Source: Chloroflexota bacterium (GTDB lineage Bacteria > Chloroflexota > Dehalococcoidia > Lucifugimonadales > Lucifugimonadaceae). From it: 64,000 nucleotides of DNA. The DNA lies in the NCBI GenBank assembly GCA_002730555.1, contig PCAM01000003.1, positions 56,198 through 120,197 on the forward strand, in the 5' to 3' direction. Positions 45,037 to 52,904 of this stretch are shown piece by piece; positions within the stretch are counted from its first letter, which is position 1, and each line of letters begins with the position of its first letter. Under the pieces are notes generated by a model. The model saw only the letters and a list, made by a program, of their open reading frames with translations. It did not search any database and was not told where the DNA came from. Made by a program: the position numbers and the translations under genes.

Positions 45037-46689
45037 TTATTCCGGCCGCTTAGGAGCCTGTGGGCGCTGACCGAAGAACGCCGGGACCGGCATGGGATCC
45101 ACCGGGACTTCGATAAGCACCGGCTTGTCCATCTGGATGGCATCTCGCAGCGAATCTCCGACCCTTGTCGGGTCTTTGACCTGCATCGCCTCCATGCCGA
45201 AAGACCGCGCAAGTCGCGGGAAGTCCGGGTTGTGGAGGTCGGTGCCGTACTTGCCGCCAAAACCGATGTCCATGTCACGCCCGACGTTTCCGAAGGCGTT
45301 GTCATTGAACACGACCGTCACCAGGTTGATGCCGTGCTGTACCGCGGTGGCCATCTCAGACACGTTGTACATGAAGCCGCCATCACCGGCGACCACGACG
45401 ACCGGCCGGTCGGGCTGCGCTACCTTGGCGCCGAGACCCGTCGGGAACGCAAAACCAAGGTTTCCGGAGTACCCGGAGCCGATGTAGGCGTTTCGGGATT
45501 CAACCTTCCAGAACGGGAAGCTGTAGTACCCGACCTGTGTGCTGTCCGGGACGAGGATTGTGTCGTCCGGAGCGCCGGCCTGCAGGCTTCGCAGGATGTC
45601 CCACTGTGGCTGTGTACCGTCGGCAGAGGCAAAGATCGATTCCCTGATATCAGCCAGTTCTGCCGTGGCCGACGGCCGGGACCCGGCGGACCGGATGCGC
45701 CCGGCAAGCGCCTTCAGCGTTTTGGCAGCGTCCCCGGCCAGGCCGTAGGTGTTGTCGTGGCTCCGGCCGATCTCGTCCGAGTCGATGTCGATATGGATGA
45801 CCTGAGTTTCCGCAGGCAATGCCGGGCCGCCAAGACCGGCCAGACGGGATCCGATGCCTATGATGATGTCTGCGGCTCCGACATACTGCGCCGCCGGGCT
45901 GGAGCCTCCGCCCATGCGGTTGAGGCCAAGGCAGAACGGGTTGGACCACGGGATCGAAGACTTGCCGTTCAGAGTTGTGAAGACACCGGCCTGGAGCGCC
46001 TCGGCAAGTTCGATCAGTTCGTCGCCGGCGTTTCCAAGGCCCACACCGCCGCCGGCGATGATCACCGGATGCTTTGCGTTGATAATCATCTCTGCAGCGG
46101 TGTCGATTCGATCGGAATCGGCTCCCGGGCGGATCGCGGCTTTCGGGTCAAGCAGGACAGCGTCGCCCTGCTCTTCCATCGTCTCCGGGGGTACTTCGAT
46201 CTCCACCGGGCGTGGCCGCCCAGTTTTGAGCTGGAATACGGCTTCCTGCACGGCCGTGGGGATCTCTCCCACCGTCGTGGCGCGCTTCCGCCACTTGGTG
46301 ATCGGTTCAATCAATGTTAGCTGGTCATTGACCTCGTGCAGCATTCCGACGTCTTTGCCGATGAAGTCACGCTGCACCTGGCCGGAAATCATGAAGACCG
46401 GTGACGAAACCGAGTAGGCCGTGGAAAGCCCGCCCGCTGCGTTGAGTAAGCCGGGGCCGGGCACGACGAGCGCCGTTCCGAATCCGGGACCTCCGCCAGC
46501 ACGGGCGTAACCATCGGCCATATAGCCGGTCGCCTGTTCGTGCCTGGTGGTGATGAACCGAACGCTCGGTTCGTCGCGGAGCCCCGCCAATATTCCGTAG
46601 AGTTGGACGCCGGGCAGTCCAAAGACAACCTCGACACCCTCGCGTACGAGCGATTTCGCAATCGCCTCGCCGCCCGTCATTTTCGTCAT
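45037..46689 (-). CDS. ThDP-dependent enzyme (acetolactate synthase large-subunit family), copy 2
   Basis: 550 residues, similar to the downstream copy over its whole length (for example VVPGPGLLNAAG, GMLHEVNDQ and KTGRPRPVEIE occur in both). The activating Glu is in TTRHEQATGYMADGYAR; the cofactor motif runs from GDGGFMYNVSEMATAV to NDNAFGN. Differences are concentrated in the linker around 180-200 and near the substrate-facing C-terminal part (DMDIGFGGKYGTDLHNPDF against DLDNKWGGTYGAELHNPDF). It looks like a tandem duplication with divergence. Confidence 0.88.
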   Translation of the reverse strand: MTKMTGGEAIAKSLVREGVEVVFGLPGVQLYGILAGLRDEPSVRFITTRHEQATGYMADGYARAGGGPGFGTALVVPGPGLLNAAGGLSTAYSVSSPVFMISGQVQRDFIGKDVGMLHEVNDQLTLIEPITKWRKRATTVGEIPTAVQEAVFQLKTGRPRPVEIEVPPETMEEQGDAVLLDPKAAIRPGADSDRIDTAAEMIINAKHPVIIAGGGVGLGNAGDELIELAEALQAGVFTTLNGKSSIPWSNPFCLGLNRMGGGSSPAAQYVGAADIIIGIGSRLAGLGGPALPAETQVIHIDIDSDEIGRSHDNTYGLAGDAAKTLKALAGRIRSAGSRPSATAELADIRESIFASADGTQPQWDILRSLQAGAPDDTILVPDSTQVGYYSFPFWKVESRNAYIGSGYSGNLGFAFPTGLGAKVAQPDRPVVVVAGDGGFMYNVSEMATAVQHGINLVTVVFNDNAFGNVGRDMDIGFGGKYGTDLHNPDFPRLARSFGMEAMQVKDPTRVGDSLRDAIQMDKPVLIEVPVDPMPVPAFFGQRPQAPKRPE

Positions 46690-46850
46690 GAATTAGACCT
46701 CATTCTGGCCAGTATCGTCCTCATCGACATGACGAGGCGATTACTATGCAAATCCGCCGGGGAGATTAGCACAGCCCGGAGACGTTCCGACAACTAGTTT
46801 CCAGTGCAGAGTGGACGGTCGATACACGCCGGGCAACCACACTAACTGAG

Positions 46851-47510
46851 TCAGGCGGCGACGATTTCAGCCGCCACTTTGGCCAGCAGTGTCTGTGCCG
46901 TCAATACCGGTCGTCCCGAAAGCCGACTGATCTCGTCGCGGGACGATGGCCCATGACCCACGCAATCCAGTACCACGAGGTCCGGTGCGGCATCCGCCAT
47001 CACGGCCGCTGCTGCTGCGTTTTCACCATCGTGATAAGGGGAAGCCGCCGCTAAAGTAACCGTGAATCCGTCGGCCTCCCACAGTTCGCGCATCGGCGCG
47101 ATCTGGGACTCGATTGGCGCCACCACCCCGATCCGCCGGGACGGAGCGATGGCGCCGGCGACGGCGGGCAGAAGTTTGCCGGGCATCAAAACGGGCACTC
47201 CCGGGTCGAAATCATGGAAGCGACCCGTGCAAAGCAACCCGACCGCGGTGGCGCCGTTCGCCACGAGGTCACGCATGCATTGGTCCACTAGCGGGCCGAG
47301 CGTCTCCTGCTGGATGTCGCAGGTCGAACCATCGGCCAACAACCCGTGCAGAGGAAAATCGCCTGGACGCTCCGACAACGCTTCGATCTCATCCGCCGTA
47401 AGGCCATCGAGAGCGCCTACGACCCGAAAATCCACGCCCGGCGCGTTTTCCCGGAACGCCGCCTCATAGTCCGGCCGCGGCGTCTGTCCGATCGTTACCA
47501 GTCCGAGCAT
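46851..47510 (-). CDS. aroM: AroM family protein
   Basis: 219 residues from the ATG at 47510, which has GGAGG 7 nt upstream; an open frame to 47606 is rejected. Seen: MLGLVTIGQTPRPDY start, VGALDGLTADEIEAL, GLLCTGRFHDF, VPVLMPGKLLPAVAGAI and VVLDCVGHGPSSRDEI. AroM proteins belong near the aspartate/glutamate racemase fold; their reaction is not established. It sits between the selenoprotein and the ThDP enzymes on the same strand. Confidence 0.85.
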   Translation of the reverse strand: MLGLVTIGQTPRPDYEAAFRENAPGVDFRVVGALDGLTADEIEALSERPGDFPLHGLLADGSTCDIQQETLGPLVDQCMRDLVANGATAVGLLCTGRFHDFDPGVPVLMPGKLLPAVAGAIAPSRRIGVVAPIESQIAPMRELWEADGFTVTLAAASPYHDGENAAAAAVMADAAPDLVVLDCVGHGPSSRDEISRLSGRPVLTAQTLLAKVAAEIVAA

Positions 47511-47889
47511 TTCGGTCCTCCGTAGTTCATCCAGCACATCGTAGGGGCGGTGCTTGCTCCGCCCGGACTTGCCATAAATCTCCATGTAGCGTTGGCATCG
47601 TGCCACTCTACGAGCGGCACTCCGTACAACAAAAATACCGGATCCGCGAAGATCTTTGTCCTTATGCGAATGGGCCTCTCCCGCCGGGAGGGGGCAACCG
47701 ACCTCCAGCGCACCGTAGGGCGAAGACTATCCGCCCTCAGGTCGATGCCAATCGACCCAACACACCTTTCAACATCGACGCGAGTTCTGAGGTTCTCGAA
47801 GAACGCCTGGCACTATCTGGCAAGATCGACTCACAAACATCTCCCTCAGCCTGCACCTTCTCTCGCGGGGAGAAGGAAATTCAACTCCT
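47511..47889. repeat. Intergenic region with palindromic repeats
   Basis: Contains a GTAGGGGCGG copy (47540), a CCTCTCCCGCCGGGAGGGGG palindrome (47673-47695) and a CTCCCTCAGCCTGCACCTTC/TCTCGCGGGGAGAAGG element (47840-47876). No coding potential was recognised. Confidence 0.5.
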
Positions 47890-48177
47890 TTATCCGCTTA
47901 TGATCTCGCCCGCCACCTGCGCCGTCGGTGGCAACGCCGCTGACACCGGTCGCCCACACAACCGGACGAACTCATCCCGACCGAACGCCGAAGCGAAGCC
48001 CATCTCCACCGTGAATCCATCCCGCTCCCTGTTCCGACGCGCTGATTCCATGTGCGATGAGATAGGGAACACAACGCCGATGCGCCGGCCCGCAGCTACC
48101 GCACCCGCAATCCCCAAAAGCAACCGTCCCGGATAGAGCACCGGCACCACGACAACAATATCGGGCAGCGGTTCCAG
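47890..48177 (-). pseudogene. Truncated and internally deleted aroM paralog
   Basis: The frame reads LPDIVVVVPVLYPGRLLLGI, then GRRIGVVFPISSHMESARR, DGFTVEMGFASAFG, and ends DEFVRLCGRPVSAALPPTA...VAGEIISG. It lines up with the C-terminal half of the intact AroM protein (VPVLMPGKLLPAVAGAI, RRIGVVAPIESQIAPMR, DGFTVTLAAAS, DEISRLSGRPVLTAQT). The N-terminal half is absent and the segment around VVLDCVGHGPSS is deleted. An upstream in-frame TAG closes the frame. It lies just downstream of the selenoprotein stop. Confidence 0.75.
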
Positions 48178-48208
48178 TTTTAACGATACATACAGCGACT
48201 AATTAGCT

Positions 48209-49849
48209 TCAAGATCTGTACTGATCGATCCCTTCAGTAACCGGCGAAGGCCCGCTCGGGAAGATCGCCGTCTTCGCCCGGTCAGCCCCCACCACAAGGA
48301 TGTAGCAGTCGTCCGCGCTGTCCAGGACAGGGAACTCGATCTCCAGGCGCTGTTCCTCGGACAAATTCTCCAGCCACTTCCACTTCTCAGACACCCGGGC
48401 CTCGCCCTCAAGCGGCATGTACTGGATCATCTTGCCAAGCGAATGGCTGGCATTCGCCTGGATGAACTCCTTGGCGGCTTGCTTGGTGAACTCCTGCTTG
48501 CCTACAGGTCCTGCCACGTCCGGGGGCATCAGGATCAACCGCTGGGTGTGCCCCTTGTCCTGGATGCTCTTCGTGCCGAAGACACACCCGTACGCCAGAT
48601 TCTTCAGCAGTCCTTCCGCGGTCGTGTTGCCCTGGTCCTGCTGGTCCAGCTCTCCATCCGTGATGAAGAGGCTTACCGTGCTCTCGTCGCGGTCGAAGCC
48701 CTGGTCCACGTGGAAGGGATCCCACGGGCTCATCTCTTCGTTCTCGGCAACGCACTGGATGAACTTCCGGGTTGTGCCGATGGTGTCCATGTCCATCTTA
48801 CCCGGGTACCAGTAGCCGATGTTCCGGAAGCACATCGCGAACGCACGCCCGACTACCGTGTTGACCTGGTTGTCCCGGCCGGGTCCGATCGCTGACTTGG
48901 CGTTGAAGCCAAGCTCATCGATGATCGGTCCGTTCACGATCAAGAACGGTGCTTGCGGGCTCGTGGACATGAGCAGCGACTTGCCGCCGTCCGCCTGGAT
49001 ATTCGAAATCGCCTTTACGGCGGCGATCACCACCGGCAGATGTTCCGGTTTGGCTCCCGCCATGACGGAATTGATGGCGACCTTTTCCACGGTTGCGATA
49101 CCAAACCCCGGGGGCATGTCGCAAATGACGTGGTCCGGCGGGAGGTTAGTGCCGGTCAGCATCTCCTCCACGGCCTCTCTGGTCGCCGGGAATAACGGCA
49201 ACCCGTCGCCGAGGTCATCGCCGATCAAGTCGTCGTTCATAGCGAGCACGGCTTCGTACTTGTCGTCGGCCTCGTAGGACCGTCCAGAGTCAGTTTCGAT
49301 GCCGGAGACGCGAGCGTCGATCTCAGACGTCAACTGTTCAATCAGCTCGTCAATGACATCTGCCGTCTGGCTCCGGCACAGGTCGTGCTCAAGGTTGCGG
49401 TAGATACGCGGCACTACGACCCACTGAAGGGACGGCATGCCAAACGCCCGGGAGCTCGCAACAGCGTCTTCAACAAAGCGGCCGGAGACGATCGGAACGG
49501 CGGGGACGCCGGTCTTCTCGATTTCGATCATGTCGTAGCACATCCACGACGCGCAGGTTCCTCAATCGGCCGTGGCGCCGATAACGACGTCACTCTCCTC
49601 TGCACACTTCTGCCGGATGTGTTCCGGAGCCGGGTAGTTATTCCCGTTGTAGAAATTGACGGTGACGTTTTTGAAGCGCTGCTTGATCAGATCCGCAGCG
49701 GTGTTGAGCGCAACGTCGCCGCCGTGCGTGCCGCTCCAGAGCAGCCCAACGGTCAACCCGTCCAGGCTCTTCGGGCGCGGGCTGGACGTGAACGAGTTCA
49801 CGACGCCCCGCTGCTCCGCTACCGGGTTCTGGACCTCAAGTGTGTACAT
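48209..49849 (-). CDS. UGSC-family selenoprotein with in-frame UGA (Sec) codon
   Basis: Read from the ATG at 49849 (GAGG 9 nt upstream) with the TGA at 49562-49564 as selenocysteine, this is a 546-residue protein; without readthrough it splits into about 95 and 444 residues. Sec is about residue 96 in SDVVIGATAD-U-GTC-ASWMCYDM, a U-G-T-C redox motif where the family normally has U/C-G-S-C. After it comes EIEKTGVPAVPIVSGRFVEDA and a second domain of about 400 residues (CDMPPGFGIATVEKVAINSVM, VNTVVGRAFAMCFRNIGYWYPG). The N-terminal part is a Rossmann/thioredoxin-like segment (SLDGLTVGLLWSGTHGGDVA). The two parts share one frame with no other stop. A reductase is likely; the substrate is unknown. 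Bacterial protein annotators would truncate it. Confidence 0.85.
49532..49550 (-). promoter_or_regulatory. Candidate bacterial SECIS hairpin after the UGA codon
   Basis: In the mRNA, GUCGUG pairs with UACGAC (five Watson-Crick pairs and one G-U) around a 7-nt loop GAUGUGC. The stem begins 11 nt after the UGA, the spacing seen for the apical helix of known bacterial SECIS elements, and the loop contains a GU. The fold was judged by eye only. Confidence 0.5.
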
Positions 49850-49965
49850 GTTTGAGAACCTCATCGTCCTGATCGCCGAAATCACCCGGTCCATACTGGG
49901 CCGGTTGTGGCCGGAATCCTAGCGGATTTGGAGTAGGCGTGTGCACAGGTCGGTAGCGAATATGT

Positions 49966-49998
49966 CATCCCAGCCGAAGCGGAGGGATCTTCACCGCT
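49966..49998. repeat. Partial ATCCC(A/G)AGC-GAAGC repeat element
   Basis: GTCATCCCAGCCGAAGCGGAGGGATC matches one arm of the intergenic element at 5904 and 27558. The other arm is not obvious here. Confidence 0.5.
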
Positions 49999-50065
49999 AG
50001 TTCCAACTTGCAATAGCGTCTATTCGGTCCCGTCACATCGGGGACCGGTCATCTGTCAGCAACGA

Positions 50066-50557
50066 TTACCGGTTACGGGCGTTGAAGCACTCATCAACAA
50101 GCACACCCGTGATGACCTCGATGCGATCCCCCCACGCCGTGAGATCAACCATCCGCTCCGCCGTGTAGTCGCCCCACTTTGTCATTCTGGAAGTCGGACG
50201 GCCGCCCAGGACCATGGTCGATATGCCAGCAATCAAGATCGCCCCGCAACACATAGGGCACGGTTCAAAGGTGGAATATAGAGTTGCACCGGACAGAATC
50301 CGCTGAGCGCCAACGTACCGGCCCCACGATTCATCCGAGACGTTTCGGGCATGAGACGCGGCGTAATTTCGGATCGCAACGGTCTCTGCGTGAGCCGTCG
50401 GATCGTGATCGGTGTTCTCAATATTTCGGCCGGCCGCGATGATCTTCCCGTCCAGGACGATCACCGAACCGACGCCCTGGTTCCCTTCGGCCGCGGAGAC
50501 AGCTGCTTCGGCCAGCGCCGCATGCATGAACTTTTCATGTGTCTCTAAATTAGTCAC
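50066..50557 (-). CDS. Nucleoside/nucleobase deaminase (CDA-fold, TadA/guanine-deaminase-like)
   Basis: 163 residues. The Zn site is clear: PTAHAETVAI (His and catalytic Glu) and EPCPMCCGAIL (two Cys). Secondary features GSVIVLDGKIIAAGRN and VLGGRPTSRMTKWGDY fit free-base or nucleoside deaminases better than tRNA TadA, which is more basic. With the nucleoside hydrolase and an adenosine deaminase-like gene elsewhere in the window it may help salvage purines or pyrimidines. An alpha/beta hydrolase is 62 bp upstream on the same strand. Confidence 0.85.
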   Translation of the reverse strand: MTNLETHEKFMHAALAEAAVSAAEGNQGVGSVIVLDGKIIAAGRNIENTDHDPTAHAETVAIRNYAASHARNVSDESWGRYVGAQRILSGATLYSTFEPCPMCCGAILIAGISTMVLGGRPTSRMTKWGDYTAERMVDLTAWGDRIEVITGVLVDECFNARNR

Positions 50558-50618
50558 CCACTACCCCGTGTATGTGAGGTGTCCTTAATACGCCTTATTG
50601 ACCTTGTGCCCGCAGCGG

Positions 50619-51425
50619 TTAGATCGAGTCCAGGAAGTCGAATAACGAACGGCGAAACTCCACCGACGCATCTTTATGGACGCTGTGCCCCACATCCAGT
50701 TTGACGTGCGTACAGTCAGCTACCCCAGACCGAATCCGATCGGCCGCTTCATCGGTGACCACGCCACCCTGATCTGGATCAGCCTGTAAAAGAAGTACCG
50801 GGCACTCGATCTTGGACAAAACGGTACACGGATCAAACTCGTCGAACATTGCACCGTCGATGAAGGGATTCCAGGTTTCCGGGTCCGTCTTGATGGCTTG
50901 AGACGCGTCCAGCCGAAGAGCGGCCGAGTCCTTGTTGGGATTGGGGCTATTCATGTTTTGAACTGCCTCGTGAAATGACGGCGACGTCCGCAACATGTCG
51001 CGAGTCCCCTCCATCCACTCCACGGCCTCTGTCGGCATTATGTGCCCGCCAGAAACATGTGGATCTTCCAGAATTGCAGCCCTCACCAGTTCCGGATGAA
51101 GTGCTGCGACACCCATTGCCGTCGCCCCACCCATGGAGTGCCCGACTACGACCGCCGGTCCACCAACCACACCCTTGATGAAAGACGCTGCATCCCTTGT
51201 TCTCGCACCATATCCGTAAGCGGCGTCTTCCGAGCCCGATGAATCGCCGTGACCGCGAGCGTCCGGTACGAGAACGCGCCACCGATGAGAGAGCAACCCG
51301 ATTTCCTGGGACCAGGCACGCCAGTCGCTGGTGAATCCGTGCAGGAGCACCAGCGGGTCGCCCTCGCCAATTTCGATGTAGTTGAGCGTTACTTCACCCG
51401 TGTCGTGCGAGCCTTGTTTTAGCAA
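50619..51425 (-). CDS. Alpha/beta hydrolase
   Basis: 268 residues from a TTG at 51425, preceded by GGAGG at ideal spacing; a longer open frame to 51578 has a Cys/Arg-rich unconvincing start. Oxyanion motif VLLHGFTSDWRAWS, nucleophile elbow VVGHSMGGATAMG (Ser), acid Asp in LLQADPDQGG and His in DVGHSVHKD. Esterase, lactonase or C-C hydrolase activity is possible; the substrate is not readable. Confidence 0.85.
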   Translation of the reverse strand: MLKQGSHDTGEVTLNYIEIGEGDPLVLLHGFTSDWRAWSQEIGLLSHRWRVLVPDARGHGDSSGSEDAAYGYGARTRDAASFIKGVVGGPAVVVGHSMGGATAMGVAALHPELVRAAILEDPHVSGGHIMPTEAVEWMEGTRDMLRTSPSFHEAVQNMNSPNPNKDSAALRLDASQAIKTDPETWNPFIDGAMFDEFDPCTVLSKIECPVLLLQADPDQGGVVTDEAADRIRSGVADCTHVKLDVGHSVHKDASVEFRRSLFDFLDSI

Positions 51426-51578
51426 TTTCCCCTCCCCGTTGTCACGGCGGATGATACAGCCTGAGTCGTCACGTTGTGGAGATAGGCACTTGCCCGGGAG
51501 CCGAACCTCGTTCATGATCTCGGCTGATTCACAACACTTGCCTACCCAGACACGACGCCACGGGAGACGGCCCCGCAA

Positions 51579-52574
51579 TTGACATCCCCCACCAATTCAC
51601 GCCCCAAAATCCTCGTCACCAGACGCCAGTTCCAGGATCAGGTTGATCGCCTGAACGAGGTATCAGACGCTCTGGTGCTCGACCGGCCTGCTCCGGCGAC
51701 GCCGGAAGAGCTACAAATGGCGGCGGCGGGCGCACACGGGGTTTTTGCGCATATCACGGACACCATCGACGCAGCGGTGATGGACGCCGCTGGACCAAAC
51801 TTGAAGGTGATCGCCGAGTTCGGTGTTGGCTACGACAACATCGATGTCGCCGCCGCGTCCGAACGCAACATCGCCGTCGGCAACACGCCGGGCGTGCTCA
51901 CCGAGACGGCGGCCGACTTTGGCTTCACAATGATCCAGGCGGCAGGCCGTCGCATCGCCGAGAGCGAACGCTTTGTCCGACGTGGCGAGTGGAAATGGTT
52001 CGAGCCACTGGACCTTCTCGGCGTCGACATTTACGGATCTACGCTCGGCATCGTCGGGTTCGGGCGCATCGGCAGCGCCGTCGCACGCCGCGCCATCGGG
52101 TCCGGGATGAACGTGATCTACGTAACCCGTAGCCAGCCGGAAGACGACCTCGGCTGCGAGCGCGTCGGCACATTAAACGAGCTGCTCGGACGTTCCGATT
52201 TCGTGACGCTCCACTGCCCCCTCACGCCGGAGACGAACCGCCTGATCGGGACCGAAGAGCTAAAGCGCATGAAGCCCGAGGCGTCGCTCATCAACACCGC
52301 TCGCGGCCCCATAGTGGATACGGAAGCCCTGACCGCGGCACTACGAAACGGCGAGATCGCCTACGCTGCGCTGGACGTCACTGACCCGGAGCCGATTCCG
52401 GCGGATCACCCGCTGGTGAGCATGGAGAACGTCACGATCGTTCCACACATCGCCTCGGCCACCGTTGGAACGCGCCGGAAGATGTCGGAGATGGCGGTGG
52501 ACAACATCCTAGCGACGATCGAGGGGAAACTGCCGCCGAACTGCGTAAACGCTGGAGATATCAACTGGAGTTGA
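51579..52574 (+). CDS. D-isomer-specific 2-hydroxyacid dehydrogenase
   Basis: 331 residues from a TTG start. Rossmann NAD(P) motif GIVGFGRIGSAVARRA, followed by an Arg-containing strand end (YVTRSQPE) suggesting NADP use. Catalytic Arg in LINTARGPIVD, Glu in ALDVTDPEPIP region and His in IVPHIASATVGTR. AEFGVGYDNIDVAAA is the family signature. Best fits glyoxylate/hydroxypyruvate reductases. Divergent from the alpha/beta hydrolase. Confidence 0.9.
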   Translation: MTSPTNSRPKILVTRRQFQDQVDRLNEVSDALVLDRPAPATPEELQMAAAGAHGVFAHITDTIDAAVMDAAGPNLKVIAEFGVGYDNIDVAAASERNIAVGNTPGVLTETAADFGFTMIQAAGRRIAESERFVRRGEWKWFEPLDLLGVDIYGSTLGIVGFGRIGSAVARRAIGSGMNVIYVTRSQPEDDLGCERVGTLNELLGRSDFVTLHCPLTPETNRLIGTEELKRMKPEASLINTARGPIVDTEALTAALRNGEIAYAALDVTDPEPIPADHPLVSMENVTIVPHIASATVGTRRKMSEMAVDNILATIEGKLPPNCVNAGDINWS

Positions 52575-52588
52575 CCAGGAACCTGGAT

Positions 52589-52625
52589 CTCCCCTCTCCC
52601 AGTGGGAGAAGGTCGGGATGAGTGA
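52589..52625. repeat. Palindromic CCCCTCTCCC-GGGAGAAGG repeat
   Basis: CCCCTCTCCCAGTGGGAGAA forms a hairpin, followed by GGTCGGGATGAGTGAGAAG. A degenerate copy of the family at 30908. Confidence 0.6.
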
Positions 52626-52675
52626 GAAGTTAGGCCCGGACCCGAGGTCAATTCACCCCCGAGGCGCATACCCGG

Positions 52676-52786
52676 TTAGTGGGTGCTGCCGAGTCCTCGT
52701 TGCCATGCGAAGAAGGCGACAACGACCGGGAATGCCAAGAATCCCAGCACAACGAACGGCAGGGCCACCTTGATCAACGTGTTCAT
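52676..52786 (-). CDS. Possible 36-residue single-pass membrane microprotein
   Basis: ATG at 52786 preceded by GAAAGAG. The frame reads MNTLIKVALPFVVLGF, then a further hydrophobic stretch and FFAWQRGLGSTH, ending in TAA. One membrane helix spans about residues 6-26, with a positive residue after it. Apart from the repeat it is the only coding-like sequence in the gap 52575-52904. Unknown family; could be chance, but codon choice and hydrophobic pattern fit a real small membrane protein. Confidence 0.4.
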   Translation of the reverse strand: MNTLIKVALPFVVLGFLAFPVVVAFFAWQRGLGSTH

Positions 52787-52904
52787 GCGGGCTCTTTCAC
52801 ATCCAGGGAGAAGACAGTGGGTAGTTGACCGCCGGTAACCGGGACATCATACCGTCAAAAACGCGGGCGCGGTCCCACGGGTTTACGGCCGGGTTGGAGA
52901 AACA

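Noticed and set aside
45007..46320. Plus-strand open frame of over 430 codons opposite ThDP copy 2
   Set aside because: Lies wholly antisense to a clear ThDP enzyme and shows only mirror-image codon bias.
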